Shown: positions 8,490 through 19,500 of the stretch, one piece after another
Layout: every line of letters begins with the position of its first letter
Numbering within the stretch: the stretch's first letter is position 1
Source: Muribaculaceae bacterium
GTDB lineage: Bacteria; Bacteroidota; Bacteroidia; Bacteroidales; Muribaculaceae
Length of the DNA stretch: 64,000 nt
NCBI GenBank assembly: GCA_017557425.1
Contig: JAFYYU010000007.1
Location: 77,450-141,449, forward strand
Direction: 5' to 3'
Notes under the pieces: model-generated
What the model was told of the DNA's origin: nothing
The model's database searches: none
What the model saw: only the letters and a program-made list of their open reading frames with translations
Position numbers and translations under genes: made by a program

Positions 8490-10376
8490 TTATCTGGTAG
8501 TAGGCATGTCGCCAGGATAGCAGAACCACATGATTGAGCACTGGTAATCAAGTTCTTGACCGCCAATGGGCAACAGAGCATCGAGATTACCCTTGTTCCA
8601 CATGTACTCGGAGTTGTAGCGCGGGCGCAGGCGGAAGCAGGGCGAGCCGTTGTTGTCGGCATTGAAGGCGCTCTTGCGACCCTGTACCTGAGCGGGTTGC
8701 AGCCAGAATCCCTTGTAAACCTTGGTAGGATCGGTATCCAGTTTCTGGGTGATGGTGGTCTTGTCCCAACCGTTGTCATACTTGGGATACTCACCCGAGT
8801 ACTCGATGTCATAGAAGTACTTGCGCAGGTCTACCCATGCTTCGATGGCACCCCAAGGATAAAGAGCAAGATACTTCTGCATCATGATGTGCGACAGCGA
8901 GAAGTCGCTCATCGGCAGAGCAGCCACGTAGGGACCTGCCAGGTATTCTTGAGCCAGAGCCTTGAAGGTGGCCTTGGTCACCTTATCACCCTGGTGGTAG
9001 GTACCGTCGGACGTACCGGCAACAATGTAACTCTCGGTGAACTCCATGTCGGCAGCCATGGCCTTTTTCCAGGTCTCGAAAGCTTCGGTCTTGCTGCCAT
9101 GCTTGAACTGTACCTCGGCGAGGTCAAACAGCAACTCGGCATAGGTGGTCATGATGTAGGGTGCGTCATTGTGGTAGATCCAGCGTCCGGCACCGTCATA
9201 GGTGGTGTTGGACACGGCAGTACGGCCCCAGAACGAGGGTGCAGTGGCGATAGGACCGGCAGCACCAGTGAAGCCTGAGCCTGCATAGAAGAGCTTGCGG
9301 AGAACCTCACGGTCACTAATAGTAGCCAGGTTGTTGCTGTCGGTCGTTGCCAGCTTCACGAGACGACGCGGGTCGAAGTGACCTGCATCGGGCAGGGTGT
9401 CGCTGGTGATCTGCTTGTCAAGCAACTGGTAAGGATAGTGCTGCTTGTTGATTTCAAGCGTATCCTCGGTCTGGATGTAGTTGCCCTGCTCGTCATACTT
9501 GCGGATGGTACCCGTGAACAGCTGCACGGCATAGTCATGCTGCCAGTAGCTGTTGCTCAGGTTGCCGCGATAGGTACCCCAAAAGTTGTTGTAGCCACTC
9601 TCGGCAGCGTCAGCGCCACCGCCCCAAACCTTGAGCGTAGCATTGTCATCGTTGCTGGCAAAGGCATTGTTCACTGCGGTAAGGAACTCATTGTAGTATT
9701 TCTCCTTGAAGTCCTTCTTGTTGGTCAACGAGGCCAGGTTGCGGGCAATTACTGCATAGGCGAACTTCACCCACTTGGCCTTGTCGCCACCATAAATGAA
9801 GTCGTTGTTCTTGATGCGGTTGCCATAGGCCGAATTGTCTTCCTTCTGCAGATATTCAATGGCCTGATAAGCCCACTCGCGCACCTGAGGATAGATGTCA
9901 TACTGGTAGTCGTACTGATGGTCGAGACGTCCTGCCTCATAGGCCTGCTTCATGGGAGCCTCACCGTTAATCTTGGTCAGTAAATCCCATGAGAAAGCCT
10001 TCATGGCCAAGCCGATACCTGCCAATGTCCAGTTCTCGGCCTCAACACTCTGGTTGATCATGTTCTCCAGGTTCATACCCTGGTTCCAGTACACCATGCG
10101 CCAAGCCTCACCACCGGCATCGCTGGCCTTGGTGTAGTAGTGGTTGGCAAAATTGGTGTAACTCGAGGTGCCCATCATCTGGGTAAGCGGAGCAATGGCA
10201 CGCAAGTCCCAATAGATGCCCTGATAGGCCTGCTGGATACCGGCCAGGTAGAGGTAGCCCTCCACATAGTCGGGAGCGTCGGTGTTCCTGTTCACATCCA
10301 GATAATCATCGCAGGATGTCAGCCCCAACGTCACGCAAGCCAGCGCACACAATATAATTGATTTGAAAAGTTTCAT
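8490..10376 (-). CDS. SusD-like nutrient-binding outer-membrane lipoprotein (SusD-like_2 family)
   Basis: A 628-residue lipoprotein. Its signal peptide has lipobox LTSC with Cys22 followed by acidic DD, the pattern for export to the cell surface. After the Cys comes YLDVNRNTDAP, typical of the SusD/RagB-type nutrient-binding family PF12771. The helical TPR-like regions and the C-terminal AIEAWVDLRKYFYDI segment also fit. SusD proteins form the lid over the SusC barrel and bind ligand. The gene starts 33 bp after the SusC gene on the same strand, so the two make one complex. It is somewhat longer than classical SusD (~550). The ligand cannot be inferred, since no glycan enzyme is nearby. Confidence 0.93.
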   Translation of the reverse strand: MKLFKSIILCALACVTLGLTSCDDYLDVNRNTDAPDYVEGYLYLAGIQQAYQGIYWDLRAIAPLTQMMGTSSYTNFANHYYTKASDAGGEAWRMVYWNQGMNLENMINQSVEAENWTLAGIGLAMKAFSWDLLTKINGEAPMKQAYEAGRLDHQYDYQYDIYPQVREWAYQAIEYLQKEDNSAYGNRIKNNDFIYGGDKAKWVKFAYAVIARNLASLTNKKDFKEKYYNEFLTAVNNAFASNDDNATLKVWGGGADAAESGYNNFWGTYRGNLSNSYWQHDYAVQLFTGTIRKYDEQGNYIQTEDTLEINKQHYPYQLLDKQITSDTLPDAGHFDPRRLVKLATTDSNNLATISDREVLRKLFYAGSGFTGAAGPIATAPSFWGRTAVSNTTYDGAGRWIYHNDAPYIMTTYAELLFDLAEVQFKHGSKTEAFETWKKAMAADMEFTESYIVAGTSDGTYHQGDKVTKATFKALAQEYLAGPYVAALPMSDFSLSHIMMQKYLALYPWGAIEAWVDLRKYFYDIEYSGEYPKYDNGWDKTTITQKLDTDPTKVYKGFWLQPAQVQGRKSAFNADNNGSPCFRLRPRYNSEYMWNKGNLDALLPIGGQELDYQCSIMWFCYPGDMPTTR

Positions 10377-10409
10377 AATTATATCTGTTTTATAATAGTC
10401 AGTTAATCC

Positions 10410-13400
10410 TTACTTCACGACGATTTCGCAAATCGAAACCCGGTTCCAGCTCAATTCGTCAAACATGTTGCTGATACCCTGGCCAGCAGCGCTGATGCGG
10501 TTGGCAGCGATACCATAATTCTTGACGAGCATATCCTTCACGCTGGCGGCACGGCCGTTAGCGAGTTTGATATTGTTCTCCTGGTTGCCCTCGGGAGAAG
10601 CGTAACCCTTGATTTCGCAGGTTGCCTCGGGATGGCTCTTCAGGTAAGCGGCTACGCGCTCAACGTTGGCACGCTGGTCAGCGGTGATGCCGGTCTTGTT
10701 CACGGGGAAGTGAACGAGCACGTTCATGTACTGCTTGCTGTTGTCAACGATCTTGGGAGCGGCATTCTTGGCAGCGTTCAGGTCGTTGCGGCAGTTGTTC
10801 AGAGCGCGGTTAGCGTTGTCCAGGTCACCCTGCAACTGAGCCAGGCGGCTGTTGTAGGTGTTCTCGTTGTTGGCGAGCTGAGCACGCAGGTCGTTGATCT
10901 GGTCATTCAGGGCAGTCGTGTTCACGTAAGCGGGCTTGGGAGCCTCGTCATTGCTGCCGAAGGTCACACTCAGACCTACCGAGTAGCTGCGAGGAGTGGG
11001 CAGCGACCAGCAGTCGTAACCCTCACCACCGGTACCACCGGCAGCAGCCGACATGGTGTTACCGGCAACGTCGGTACCCGTGTAGTTGGTGATGGTGAAC
11101 AAGTCGTTGGCCGAAGCATAGATGCTGGCATTCTGTATGGTACCCTTGGTCACACGGCTCAGCCAGTTGCGTGAGAACATGTAAGCCAGACGCAACTCCT
11201 GACAGCGGATGTAGTTGATCTTGTGCTGGATCCAGTCCTCATCACCACCAGTGTAGGTATATGAACCATACTCGCCCAGGTTAACGGCGATGGTGTTCTT
11301 GGTGGGATTGTCGGTCTCCTGCTTGCCGTCATAGAGCACGCCGTCGAATACGACGAAACCCTTCTCACGCATGTCAACCGACAGCCAGTTCAAACCAGTG
11401 CCCAACATGTCACGCATGGTAGCGTTGACAACGTCGGCATGGTAACGGCCCTGGAACATGGCGCTTAGGCGCCAGTTCTTAACGTCTAACGAAGTGGTGA
11501 AACCAAAGCGAAGCTTGGGCTCACGGTTACCCAGGATGCTCCAGTCAGCACTGGTGCGGGGCAGACCCGTGGTCGGATCAATCAGGATTTGGCCCTTGGA
11601 GTTGCGCTCATAGGCACGACCGGTAACGGTGCTGATGGGGTGTCCCCTCATCACACCATTGCGGATGTTACCCGAGTTCCAGGTATATGCGTTGTAGAAC
11701 TCAGTCAAGTTCTCGGGCAGATAAACCACCTCACTGTTGGTGTGAGACACGTTCACGCCCACATTCCAGCGCACGTCAGGGGTGCGGACTACGTCAACAT
11801 CGGCGTGGCCTTCCCAGCCCCACGTGTTAAACGTACCCACGTTCATGTTGTTCAGCACGAAACCGGTAGCGTAACTCATACGGAAGCCGGTCACGATCTG
11901 GTCGGCGCAGTGGGTGCGGAACCAAGTGAAGTCGGCATTGATGCGGTCATTCCAGAAGCGAGCCTCAACACCAGCCTCATAAGAGGTGGTCATCTCAGGC
12001 TTCAGGCTACGGTTGGGACCAGTGTAACCATATTTGTAACCGCCACCAGTCAGATAAGTGGGTTCGAGCTCTGGATCGATCGAGAGCACGGGAGCATCCT
12101 TACCTACCTGGGCGATAGCGCCGCGCAGTTTCAGGTAGTTGATGAAGCCGACATGCTTCATGAAGCCCATCTCGCTCAGCACGATTGCAAGCTCACCAGC
12201 GGGATAGAAGTAGTGGTTATTGTCCTTGGGCAGGGTAGAAGACCAGTCATTACGGAAGCGACCAGTCAAGAAGATCATGTTGTTGAAGCCCAGCTCCAAC
12301 TGACCCGAGATAGCCTGCACGCGGCGCTTGGTGGAGCGCTTCTTGCTGACCACGGTGCTCTCGGTACAGTTGTTGATGCTGTAGAAGTCAATCACCTTGA
12401 AGTTCTGACCATAGGATGAAAGGCTGGTCACGCCATTCTCCAACTGGTGGTAACCCACCTGCACGCCCAGCGAGAACTTGTCGTTCCAGTTGTTGTTATA
12501 ACCGGCCAGCACGTTGAGCGTGGGATCGTTGGTGTTGTACTTGGTGATGTTGTAGGTACCACTGTTGTTGCTGTCATCAATACTCTGGTTGGCGCTCATA
12601 TAGTAGGGGTGGGAACCAGTCTCGTAAGTCGAGGTGCTCACGTCCCAACCCATCTGCAAGCGCAGGTAGGTGTGAACGATAGGTGTAAAGTTCAGCGAGA
12701 AGGCACTGATGATGCGGTCGGTTTCATCGTGCATCAGGTTCTTCTTCAAGCCGTACAGCGGGTTCAAGAGGTCGGTGTCGGTGTAGTATGCAGGATACTT
12801 CATGTGAGCACCATCATCGGCCAGATAGATGCTCATGTCATCCACGCTGGGCCAGCGGTAGCTGTAACGCACAGGACCATAGAGACCACGCGGGGCCTTA
12901 TCGTTCTTGGCGTTCACATATTGCATGCTGCCTTCCATCGATAACCACTTGGTCAGTTCGGCACGTCCTGCCAGCGACAGGTTGGTACGCGTCAGGTTAG
13001 TGGTCTTGATGACACCATCCTGGTCAAAGTAAGAAGCACTGGCACGGATTGACATCTTGTCGTTACCGGCTTCCATCGACAGGTTGTGGCGGTGCATGAA
13101 ACCGGTCTGCAGCACAGCAGCCGTGTTGTCATAGAAAGGCATCGAGCCGTCATACAACGAACCGTAACGGCTGGTGTAGTAGAAGTTGGCAGCACCATAA
13201 GCACCATTGATGTACTTGTCCTGAATCTCGGGCCAACCATAGGCCTTGGACCAGGTGAACTGGTTGCTGTAGGTCACGCGAGCGCGGCCCGAACGGCCCT
13301 TCTTGGTGGTGATGATGATGGCACCGTTAGATGCGTCACTACCGTAAAGAGCGGCTGCGGCAGCACCCTTCAGCACGGTCATCGACTCGATGTCCTCGGG

Positions 13401-14123
13401 GTTGAAGTCGTTACCACGTGACGAGTAGTCGGTCGAGCGGGGCGTCAGGCCACTGCCTGCGAGGGCTGAACCACCATCGGCAACAGCCAGACCGCTTGTG
13501 GGGTTGAACGAGGTGTTGTTCATGGGGATACCATCGACAACATACAGCGGCTGGTTGTTACCGCTCAGTGACGTGGCACTGCGCAGCACAACAGTCGTTG
13601 ATGCACCGGGGGCACCACCCGAACTAACAACGCTCATACCCGACACACGACCTTGCAGGGCCGAGATAAAGTCGGTACGGCCCGACTCGATAATGTCCTG
13701 GGCCTTCACGTTCTGCACCGAGGAGCCCACGGTGCGGGCAACACGTTTCATACCGAACTCAGCGGTCACCACCACGTCTTGCAGAGTGTTGGCGCCTTCG
13801 GTCAGTACGATGTTGGCGGCTTGTGACGCAGGAACTTCCATCGCATCATAGCCTACAAAGGAGAAGACCAGCGTCTGGTTCGGGTCGGCCTTAATCGAAT
13901 ATCGACCATCCAAATCGGTGGTCGTACCCGTGTTAGTGCCTTTTACCCTTACATTAACGCCAATCATCGGCTCTCCGTTGGCGTCCTTTACGACGCCCGA
14001 AACTCGGTTGCTCTGGGCAACAGCTGTGAATCCCGTATTATACTGACTTGGAGCCAGTCCAGCAGGGATACCCATGGCTATCGCCAAAGTGCAGAGCAGT
14101 GCTAATTGTTTTTTCATACGCAC
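10410..14123 (-). CDS. SusC-like TonB-dependent outer-membrane transporter with C-terminal coiled coil and OmpA-like domain (locus 1)
   Basis: 1237 residues. In order: signal peptide (~1-38), carboxypeptidase-D-like domain (~42-120, SGVVKDANGEPMIGVNVRV), TonB-box-like stretch and plug (LQDVVVTAEF, QPLYVVDGIPM, IESMTVLKGAAAAALYGSDA), 22-strand-type barrel to about residue 1059, coiled coil rich in Asn, Leu and Ala (~1070-1120, with Cys in NNCRNDL), and an OmpA-like domain (~1132-1237, GYASPEG, NGRAASVKDMLV, NRVSICEI). Typical SusC proteins end at the barrel, so the last ~175 residues are an addition. It is co-transcribed with SusD and a lipoprotein downstream. In the OmpA module the Asp that binds peptidoglycan in E. 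coli OmpA is replaced by Ser. The imported substrate is unknown. Confidence 0.96.
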   Translation of the reverse strand: MRMKKQLALLCTLAIAMGIPAGLAPSQYNTGFTAVAQSNRVSGVVKDANGEPMIGVNVRVKGTNTGTTTDLDGRYSIKADPNQTLVFSFVGYDAMEVPASQAANIVLTEGANTLQDVVVTAEFGMKRVARTVGSSVQNVKAQDIIESGRTDFISALQGRVSGMSVVSSGGAPGASTTVVLRSATSLSGNNQPLYVVDGIPMNNTSFNPTSGLAVADGGSALAGSGLTPRSTDYSSRGNDFNPEDIESMTVLKGAAAAALYGSDASNGAIIITTKKGRSGRARVTYSNQFTWSKAYGWPEIQDKYINGAYGAANFYYTSRYGSLYDGSMPFYDNTAAVLQTGFMHRHNLSMEAGNDKMSIRASASYFDQDGVIKTTNLTRTNLSLAGRAELTKWLSMEGSMQYVNAKNDKAPRGLYGPVRYSYRWPSVDDMSIYLADDGAHMKYPAYYTDTDLLNPLYGLKKNLMHDETDRIISAFSLNFTPIVHTYLRLQMGWDVSTSTYETGSHPYYMSANQSIDDSNNSGTYNITKYNTNDPTLNVLAGYNNNWNDKFSLGVQVGYHQLENGVTSLSSYGQNFKVIDFYSINNCTESTVVSKKRSTKRRVQAISGQLELGFNNMIFLTGRFRNDWSSTLPKDNNHYFYPAGELAIVLSEMGFMKHVGFINYLKLRGAIAQVGKDAPVLSIDPELEPTYLTGGGYKYGYTGPNRSLKPEMTTSYEAGVEARFWNDRINADFTWFRTHCADQIVTGFRMSYATGFVLNNMNVGTFNTWGWEGHADVDVVRTPDVRWNVGVNVSHTNSEVVYLPENLTEFYNAYTWNSGNIRNGVMRGHPISTVTGRAYERNSKGQILIDPTTGLPRTSADWSILGNREPKLRFGFTTSLDVKNWRLSAMFQGRYHADVVNATMRDMLGTGLNWLSVDMREKGFVVFDGVLYDGKQETDNPTKNTIAVNLGEYGSYTYTGGDEDWIQHKINYIRCQELRLAYMFSRNWLSRVTKGTIQNASIYASANDLFTITNYTGTDVAGNTMSAAAGGTGGEGYDCWSLPTPRSYSVGLSVTFGSNDEAPKPAYVNTTALNDQINDLRAQLANNENTYNSRLAQLQGDLDNANRALNNCRNDLNAAKNAAPKIVDNSKQYMNVLVHFPVNKTGITADQRANVERVAAYLKSHPEATCEIKGYASPEGNQENNIKLANGRAASVKDMLVKNYGIAANRISAAGQGISNMFDELSWNRVSICEIVVK

Positions 14124-14597
14124 TTTGCTTTTAATTGATTAGTTAATGAATTGGTTAAACATCGATATTATGTTTCGCTTATCAATCACTCGGTCAGAGA
14201 AAACCGCTTCACGCACGCAGGTACATTGTTTAAATAACGGCTTTCAAACGGCAAAAGTGCAAAAAAATATTAACTCACACAAGAAAAATTCTAAAAAAGT
14301 AGTGCTTTCGGCATAATTTTACCTCAAAAACACATTATTTACTCTCAAAATCACAAATTCCACTACCTTGGATTATGGATTAACCGCATTTTTTTGACAA
14401 AATTAACACAGGGTGATTTCGGCATGAAACACCACGCTAAGTCGCTAAGACGCAAAGATATATTGTCGCATCAGATGTTGGCCTATTAAAAACATAGCGA
14501 CTTTGAGGCTTTGCGTGAGGTTTCTTGGGTGGGATAAAAAACGCCGCCGGGGCGTGGTGCCTCGGCGGACGTTTTATAGATTAAGTGGAGTGGAGGA
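14124..14597. other. Intergenic region: upstream region of SusC1 plus inverted-repeat remnant
   Basis: There is no gene here. The first ~170 bp upstream of the SusC1 start are AT-rich and should hold its promoter, but I find no clear TTTG/TAnnTTTG pair; CACTTTTG on the reverse strand at 14252-14259 with CTTG 20 bp upstream is the nearest. At 14433-14517 there is an imperfect inverted repeat (CACGCTAAG and CTTTGCGTG arms). The terminator of the next leftward operon is at 14535-14576. Confidence 0.5.
14535..14576 (-). terminator. Intrinsic terminator of the SusC2-SusD2 operon
   Basis: On the reverse strand a GC-rich hairpin (CCGCCG arm with CGGCGG arm, loop ACCAC) is flanked by A-run and T-run (AAAACG and CGTTTTTT). 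It lies 22 bp after the stop codon of the SusD gene at 14598. Confidence 0.85.
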
Positions 14598-16478
14598 TTA
14601 CTCCTGGTCGCTATCCCACCATACGGGGATGGTCCAAGCGTCATCCTGACGGTTCCACATCACTTCCTTGCCCTCGCTGTCGGTCATGCGGGCGCCGGGA
14701 ACCTGTGCACCGATGGCCTGCAGGTTCTTGCTGTTGTAGTTGTACTCGTGCGAGCACTGACGCCAGCGGCGATACTGCTTACCCTCGGGGATAGCCAGCA
14801 TAGCGGCAGCCACCTTGTAGTGGTAAGCGGGAATCGACCAACCGAAGAACATGTTCTTGTCGAAGTCATAGCGGCGCATATCGTTCCAGATCTCATAGGA
14901 GAACATGAGGGCGAGACGCTTCTGGGTAAGGATGTGACCCAGGGTCAGTTCAGCCTGAGTGCCGATACCGTTGTTCAGGTAGTTGTTGATGGCATCGTCA
15001 GTCATCGGGGTGAATGACGGGCAGTCGGCGAGGCTGGGATCCTCAGCAATCCATACATTCAACTTCTCGTTCATCAGTTCCATGCTGGCCTTGATACCAT
15101 TCCTGTAAGCGGCATAAGCGCCAGCCTTGTCACCCTTCTTGAAGAGGGTCTCGGCCTTGATGAAGCAGCACTCAGCATAGGTACCGATGTAGGTGGGTGA
15201 GCTTACGCGGGTGTAGAACGTACCAGACTCAGCAGACTCGAACTTACCGCTTCCGGCGCGGCAGTACAGGATGCTGGGATTAGCGAAGTAACCCTTACAG
15301 TCGCTGGTACCCTCGATGTAAACGGTATCACCCAGACGGGCCTCGTTGGCACTGTTGATGTACCAGCTGTTGGTTGTCGTGTTGAACATGGCGCGCAGGG
15401 GGCCACCCTGGCTGTTAATATCGCTGGCCATGTCAACGCCCAGTGTACGACGCCAGTGGCCATTCCACTTGATGCCTTGTGCATCGATGCCGGTCTCTTC
15501 CCTGTTGGGGCTGTAAGCCCAAGGCAGGATGTGGTCGGCACGGGGATCCTCAACACCCTTACCAGCAAAGTTGGTCAGGTTGTCATAGAGCATCTTGGTT
15601 GCCATGTAACCGGAGTTCATACCGCTAACCGAGAACAGGGGCGAGTAGTCAACAGGCTCATCCCAACCCAGGTTATCGTGGGTAGCACCGTTATCGTCGG
15701 TGTGGTTCACGATGGTGTTGTCGGCATTGCTCTGCATGGCCTTGTCGAGGCAGCGCAAAATCTCGTCGGCGTCATACTTGCCGTCCAGATAGCTGCCGGT
15801 ACCCTTCTTGTTCAGCTTGTTGATCCAGCGGGCCTTGAGCATATAGGCGAGCTTGATCCACTTGTTCAGGTCACCATGGTTCCACCAGTCGCTAGCAGCG
15901 AGGGTGGGCAGGCTGGGATCCTGGCTCTGGCCCTTCTCGAGGTACTCGATGGCCTTGTCGATGCACTCAAAGCAGCCCAGATAGATGGTCTTACCCGTGT
16001 CATACTCGGGAGTAGCGGGCTCAGCACCTGCCTGGGTATAAGGCATCTCACCGTGAAGGTCAGTCATAGCCATAAAGCCGTAAGCCTTGATCAGGTAGCC
16101 GGCACCGGCAAATTGCCAGTTCTCGGCAGCCTCGGCCTTAGCAATCATGTCGGGCACGTTGGCATAGGCACCTACGAACCACCACTGATAAACTGTGGTC
16201 ACCTGACCGTCAACGGGATACCAGTAGGATACGTGCCAATAGTTACCACCACCGTTGTTGCGGGTCCAGTCACCCATGGCCATGGTAGTACGCCATGCAC
16301 CGAACTGCAAACCGCTGTTGGTGTAGAATTCAATGTGGGCCAGACGCTGGTCATAGGTCGTGGACTCGGCCGAGGGGCTATCGGGGTCGACGTTCACGTC
16401 CAACCAGTCGTTACAGGAAGTGAGCGACAAAGCCAGAACTCCCAGACCGCACAGTATAATTGATTTCAATGATTTCAT
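14598..16478 (-). CDS. SusD-like nutrient-binding outer-membrane lipoprotein (SusD-like_2 family)
   Basis: A 626-residue lipoprotein with signal peptide and lipobox LTSC, lipidated Cys22, followed by NDWLDVNVDPDSPS, the same start pattern as the SusD gene of locus 1, so the two are paralogues of the PF12771 type. The C-terminal region LALMFSYEIWNDMRRYDFD fits the conserved helix of the family. It lies 53 bp downstream of its SusC partner, with a heptanucleotide array in the gap, and ends at a strong terminator. There is no third lipoprotein in this locus. It should act as the ligand-binding lid of the SusC transporter; the ligand is not predictable here. Confidence 0.93.
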   Translation of the reverse strand: MKSLKSIILCGLGVLALSLTSCNDWLDVNVDPDSPSAESTTYDQRLAHIEFYTNSGLQFGAWRTTMAMGDWTRNNGGGNYWHVSYWYPVDGQVTTVYQWWFVGAYANVPDMIAKAEAAENWQFAGAGYLIKAYGFMAMTDLHGEMPYTQAGAEPATPEYDTGKTIYLGCFECIDKAIEYLEKGQSQDPSLPTLAASDWWNHGDLNKWIKLAYMLKARWINKLNKKGTGSYLDGKYDADEILRCLDKAMQSNADNTIVNHTDDNGATHDNLGWDEPVDYSPLFSVSGMNSGYMATKMLYDNLTNFAGKGVEDPRADHILPWAYSPNREETGIDAQGIKWNGHWRRTLGVDMASDINSQGGPLRAMFNTTTNSWYINSANEARLGDTVYIEGTSDCKGYFANPSILYCRAGSGKFESAESGTFYTRVSSPTYIGTYAECCFIKAETLFKKGDKAGAYAAYRNGIKASMELMNEKLNVWIAEDPSLADCPSFTPMTDDAINNYLNNGIGTQAELTLGHILTQKRLALMFSYEIWNDMRRYDFDKNMFFGWSIPAYHYKVAAAMLAIPEGKQYRRWRQCSHEYNYNSKNLQAIGAQVPGARMTDSEGKEVMWNRQDDAWTIPVWWDSDQE

Positions 16479-16494
16479 ATTATATCTGTTTTAT

Positions 16495-16526
16495 AGTTTC
16501 TAGTTTTTAGTTTCTAGTCCCTAGTT
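16495..16526. repeat. Heptanucleotide array between SusC2 and SusD2
   Basis: Four full units plus a partial one with strict 7-bp period, consensus AGTYTYT (complement of ACTARAR). It fills most of the 53-bp gap between the SusD start and the SusC stop. It is one of a family of such arrays in this window. Confidence 0.8.
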
Positions 16527-16531
16527 AATTA

Positions 16532-19500
16532 TTACTTCACGATGATTTCACAGATGGAAACGCGGTTCCAGCTCAGTTCGTCAAACATGTTGCTGATACC
16601 CTGGCCAGCAGCGTTGATGCGGTTGGCGGCGATACCATACTTCTTGACGAGCATATCCTTCACGCTGGCGGCACGGCCGTTAGCGAGCTTGATGTTGTTG
16701 TCCTGGGGACCCTCGGGAGAAGCATAACCCTTGATTTCACAGGTTGCCTCGGGATGGCTCTTCAGGTAAGCGGCAACGCGCTCAACATTGGCACGCTGGT
16801 CAGCGGTAACGGCAGTACCCGACTTCGGGAAGTGAACCAGGATGTTCATGTACTGCTTGCTGTTGTCAACCACCTTGGGAGCGGCGTTCTTGGCAGCATT
16901 CAGGTCGTTGCGGCAATTAGCCAGAGCCTTGTTGGCAGCGGCGAGGTCGTTCTCGAGCTGAGCGATGCGGCCGTTGGAAGCGTTATTGGCGTTAGCCAAC
17001 TGGTTGCGCAGGTCGTTGATCTGGTCATTCAGCAGGTTGAGCTCAACATTGTTCACGCGGGCGGGAGCCTCGTTGTCGGTACCGAAGACGAGGTTAACAC
17101 CCAGTGCATACTGGCGGGTAGCGGGAACGCCGCAGTAGTCGAAGCCTACCGATGACGAACCACCGATACCGGCACCCGAAGCAGCTACCTCGGGATCACC
17201 GTCGTAGTTGGTGAACAGCAACAGGTTGTTAGCCGAAGCAGTGATGGCAGCACGCTTGATGTACTTGGTGCGGGCCAGCAGAGTGCGAGGAATGTCGTAG
17301 GTCAAAGAGATGGTGCGCAGACGCAGGCTCTTCACGTAGGTAATCCAGTTGCGAACCTCGTAGTTGTAAGCACCGGTGTAGTAGCTCTTGATGATGTTGT
17401 AACCACTGGTCTCAACACCGTTGAAGAGATAGTTCTTGCTTGCCTCCCAGGTGTTGGTAACAGCATTGCCGTCGCCATCAACACCCGAAACAGTCAGAGT
17501 CTCGTTGCGCCAGTCAGCCGAGAGCTGGCTTGCACCGCTCATCGACATGGCATACTTGGTACCGTTGAAGACGTCGCCGCCATAACGGAACTCCCACAAC
17601 ATGTTGAAGGTCCAGTTCTTGAAGAAGGTGAAGGTGTTGTTCCAACCACCCTGGAACTTGGCCTCACGGTCGCCGACCTCATAAGCCTTGCTGTCGGTGG
17701 TGGGGAAGCCGTTCTTGTCAAGGATGAGCTGGCCATCGCTGTTGCGGTTCCACTTGGTACCGTCGATACCCATGAAGTTACCATGGTTGTAGCTAGCAGC
17801 CTTAGCGCCACCATACTGTACGTCGGTCAGGTACATAACGTCGATACCGTTAACCAGGTCACCCACGGTGCCACGGTTGCCGTAAACGTTGATGCCGGTT
17901 TCCCAGATGAAGTTCTCGCGCTGGATGGGAGTACCACTCAGGCTGATCTCAAGACCCTTGTTGTAAACGTCACCAGAGTTAACCGAGCAGAAGATGTAAC
18001 CGGTTGACTGGGGACCACGGGGTTGCAGAATCAAGTCATAGGAGTTGTTGGTGTAGTAAGCCACGTCAAATTTCAAGCGGTTCTGGATGAAGCGCAGCTC
18101 AAGACCAACCTCGGTCGAACGGGTACGCTCGGGCTTCAGATAGGGGTTACCGCGGGTCCAGGTGTTACCCAGACCAACCATACCCTCCAGATAGGTGCCC
18201 ACAGGCCACAGATAGGTGTTGGTCACGTAGGGGTTGGTACCCTTACCTACCTCGGCCCAGCTGGCACGGATCTTACCGAACGAGAACCAGTCGGGCAGGC
18301 TCTCACGGAAGAGCTCGGTGAAGGCGATAGCGCCGCTCACACTGGGATAGAAGTAGCTCCAGTGCTCCTTGGGAAGGGTTGAATCCCAGTCGTTACGGCC
18401 GGTAACGGTCAGGAAGATGGCGTTGCGCCAGTCAACACGGAACTCACCGAAGGCCGAAACCATGCGCTTCTTGCTGCTGCCATGGCTGAATTTCTTGTCG
18501 GCATCGCTGGCATTCTCGTAGCTGAAGAAGTTCTCAACACCGAAGTTCCAAGCCGACTCATAGTCGCGGCGGGTCTTGGTGTAGTCAGTCGAACCACCCA
18601 ACATCAGGTTAACGTTGAAGTCACCGAACTGACCATTCCAGTTCGACATCAGGTTGTTGCTCAGGTAGCGATACTTGTACATGTTGTCACTCAACATACC
18701 ACGCTGCCAGATCTGCTTGATAGCACCACCGGGAGCGATCTCGTTGTGGCTCTGGGTGGTATAGCTGTCGACACCCATGCGGTAGCTCAGCCACCACCAG
18801 TCGAACAGATCCCACTTCACATTGAAGTTGCCGGTGAAACGCTCGGTGTCATCGGTCATCTTGTTCTTGTTGACAATCCAGTAGGGGTTGTCACGCTCGT
18901 CCCAAGGCTGGAACTGGTCACCGAACAGGCGGTAACGGGTGCCGTCCTCGTTCAGGTAGTGACGCATGTCATCGCTGGGAGCCCAGTTGTAAGCGGCATA
19001 CAGGGCACCGGTACCACTGGAACCGTACAGAGCGGCACCAGTCAGGGTCTTCACCGTGCGGGCATCGCTATAGGCAGCGTTGGCGCCGAAGGTGAAGCGG
19101 CCCACCTTCTGCTCACCGTTGAAGCGGAACGTGGTCTTGGTGTAACCCGTGGTGGGAACGATACCGTCCTGATCGTAGAATGAACCGCTCAGGAAGAAGT
19201 TGTTGTTCTTGGTACCACCGCTAACGCTCAGGTTGGTGTCCCAGATGATACCCGTCTCGAAGAAGTTCTTCAGGTTGTCATAGAAGGGAACATTCTGCTT
19301 GGGACCCCATGAGTTGTAGCTGTCGTTCTTGATGTCAAGGCCGGTCCATGCACCAGCGTCGTTGTACATGTCGTTCATGTAACCGCGAACGTACTCGTGC
19401 TGGGTCTTGGGCAGGTCCTTAACCATCGAGGCGATCATCTTACCCGAGAATGCGATCTCGGTGTGGCCTTCCTTACCTTTCTTGGTGGTGATCATCACAA

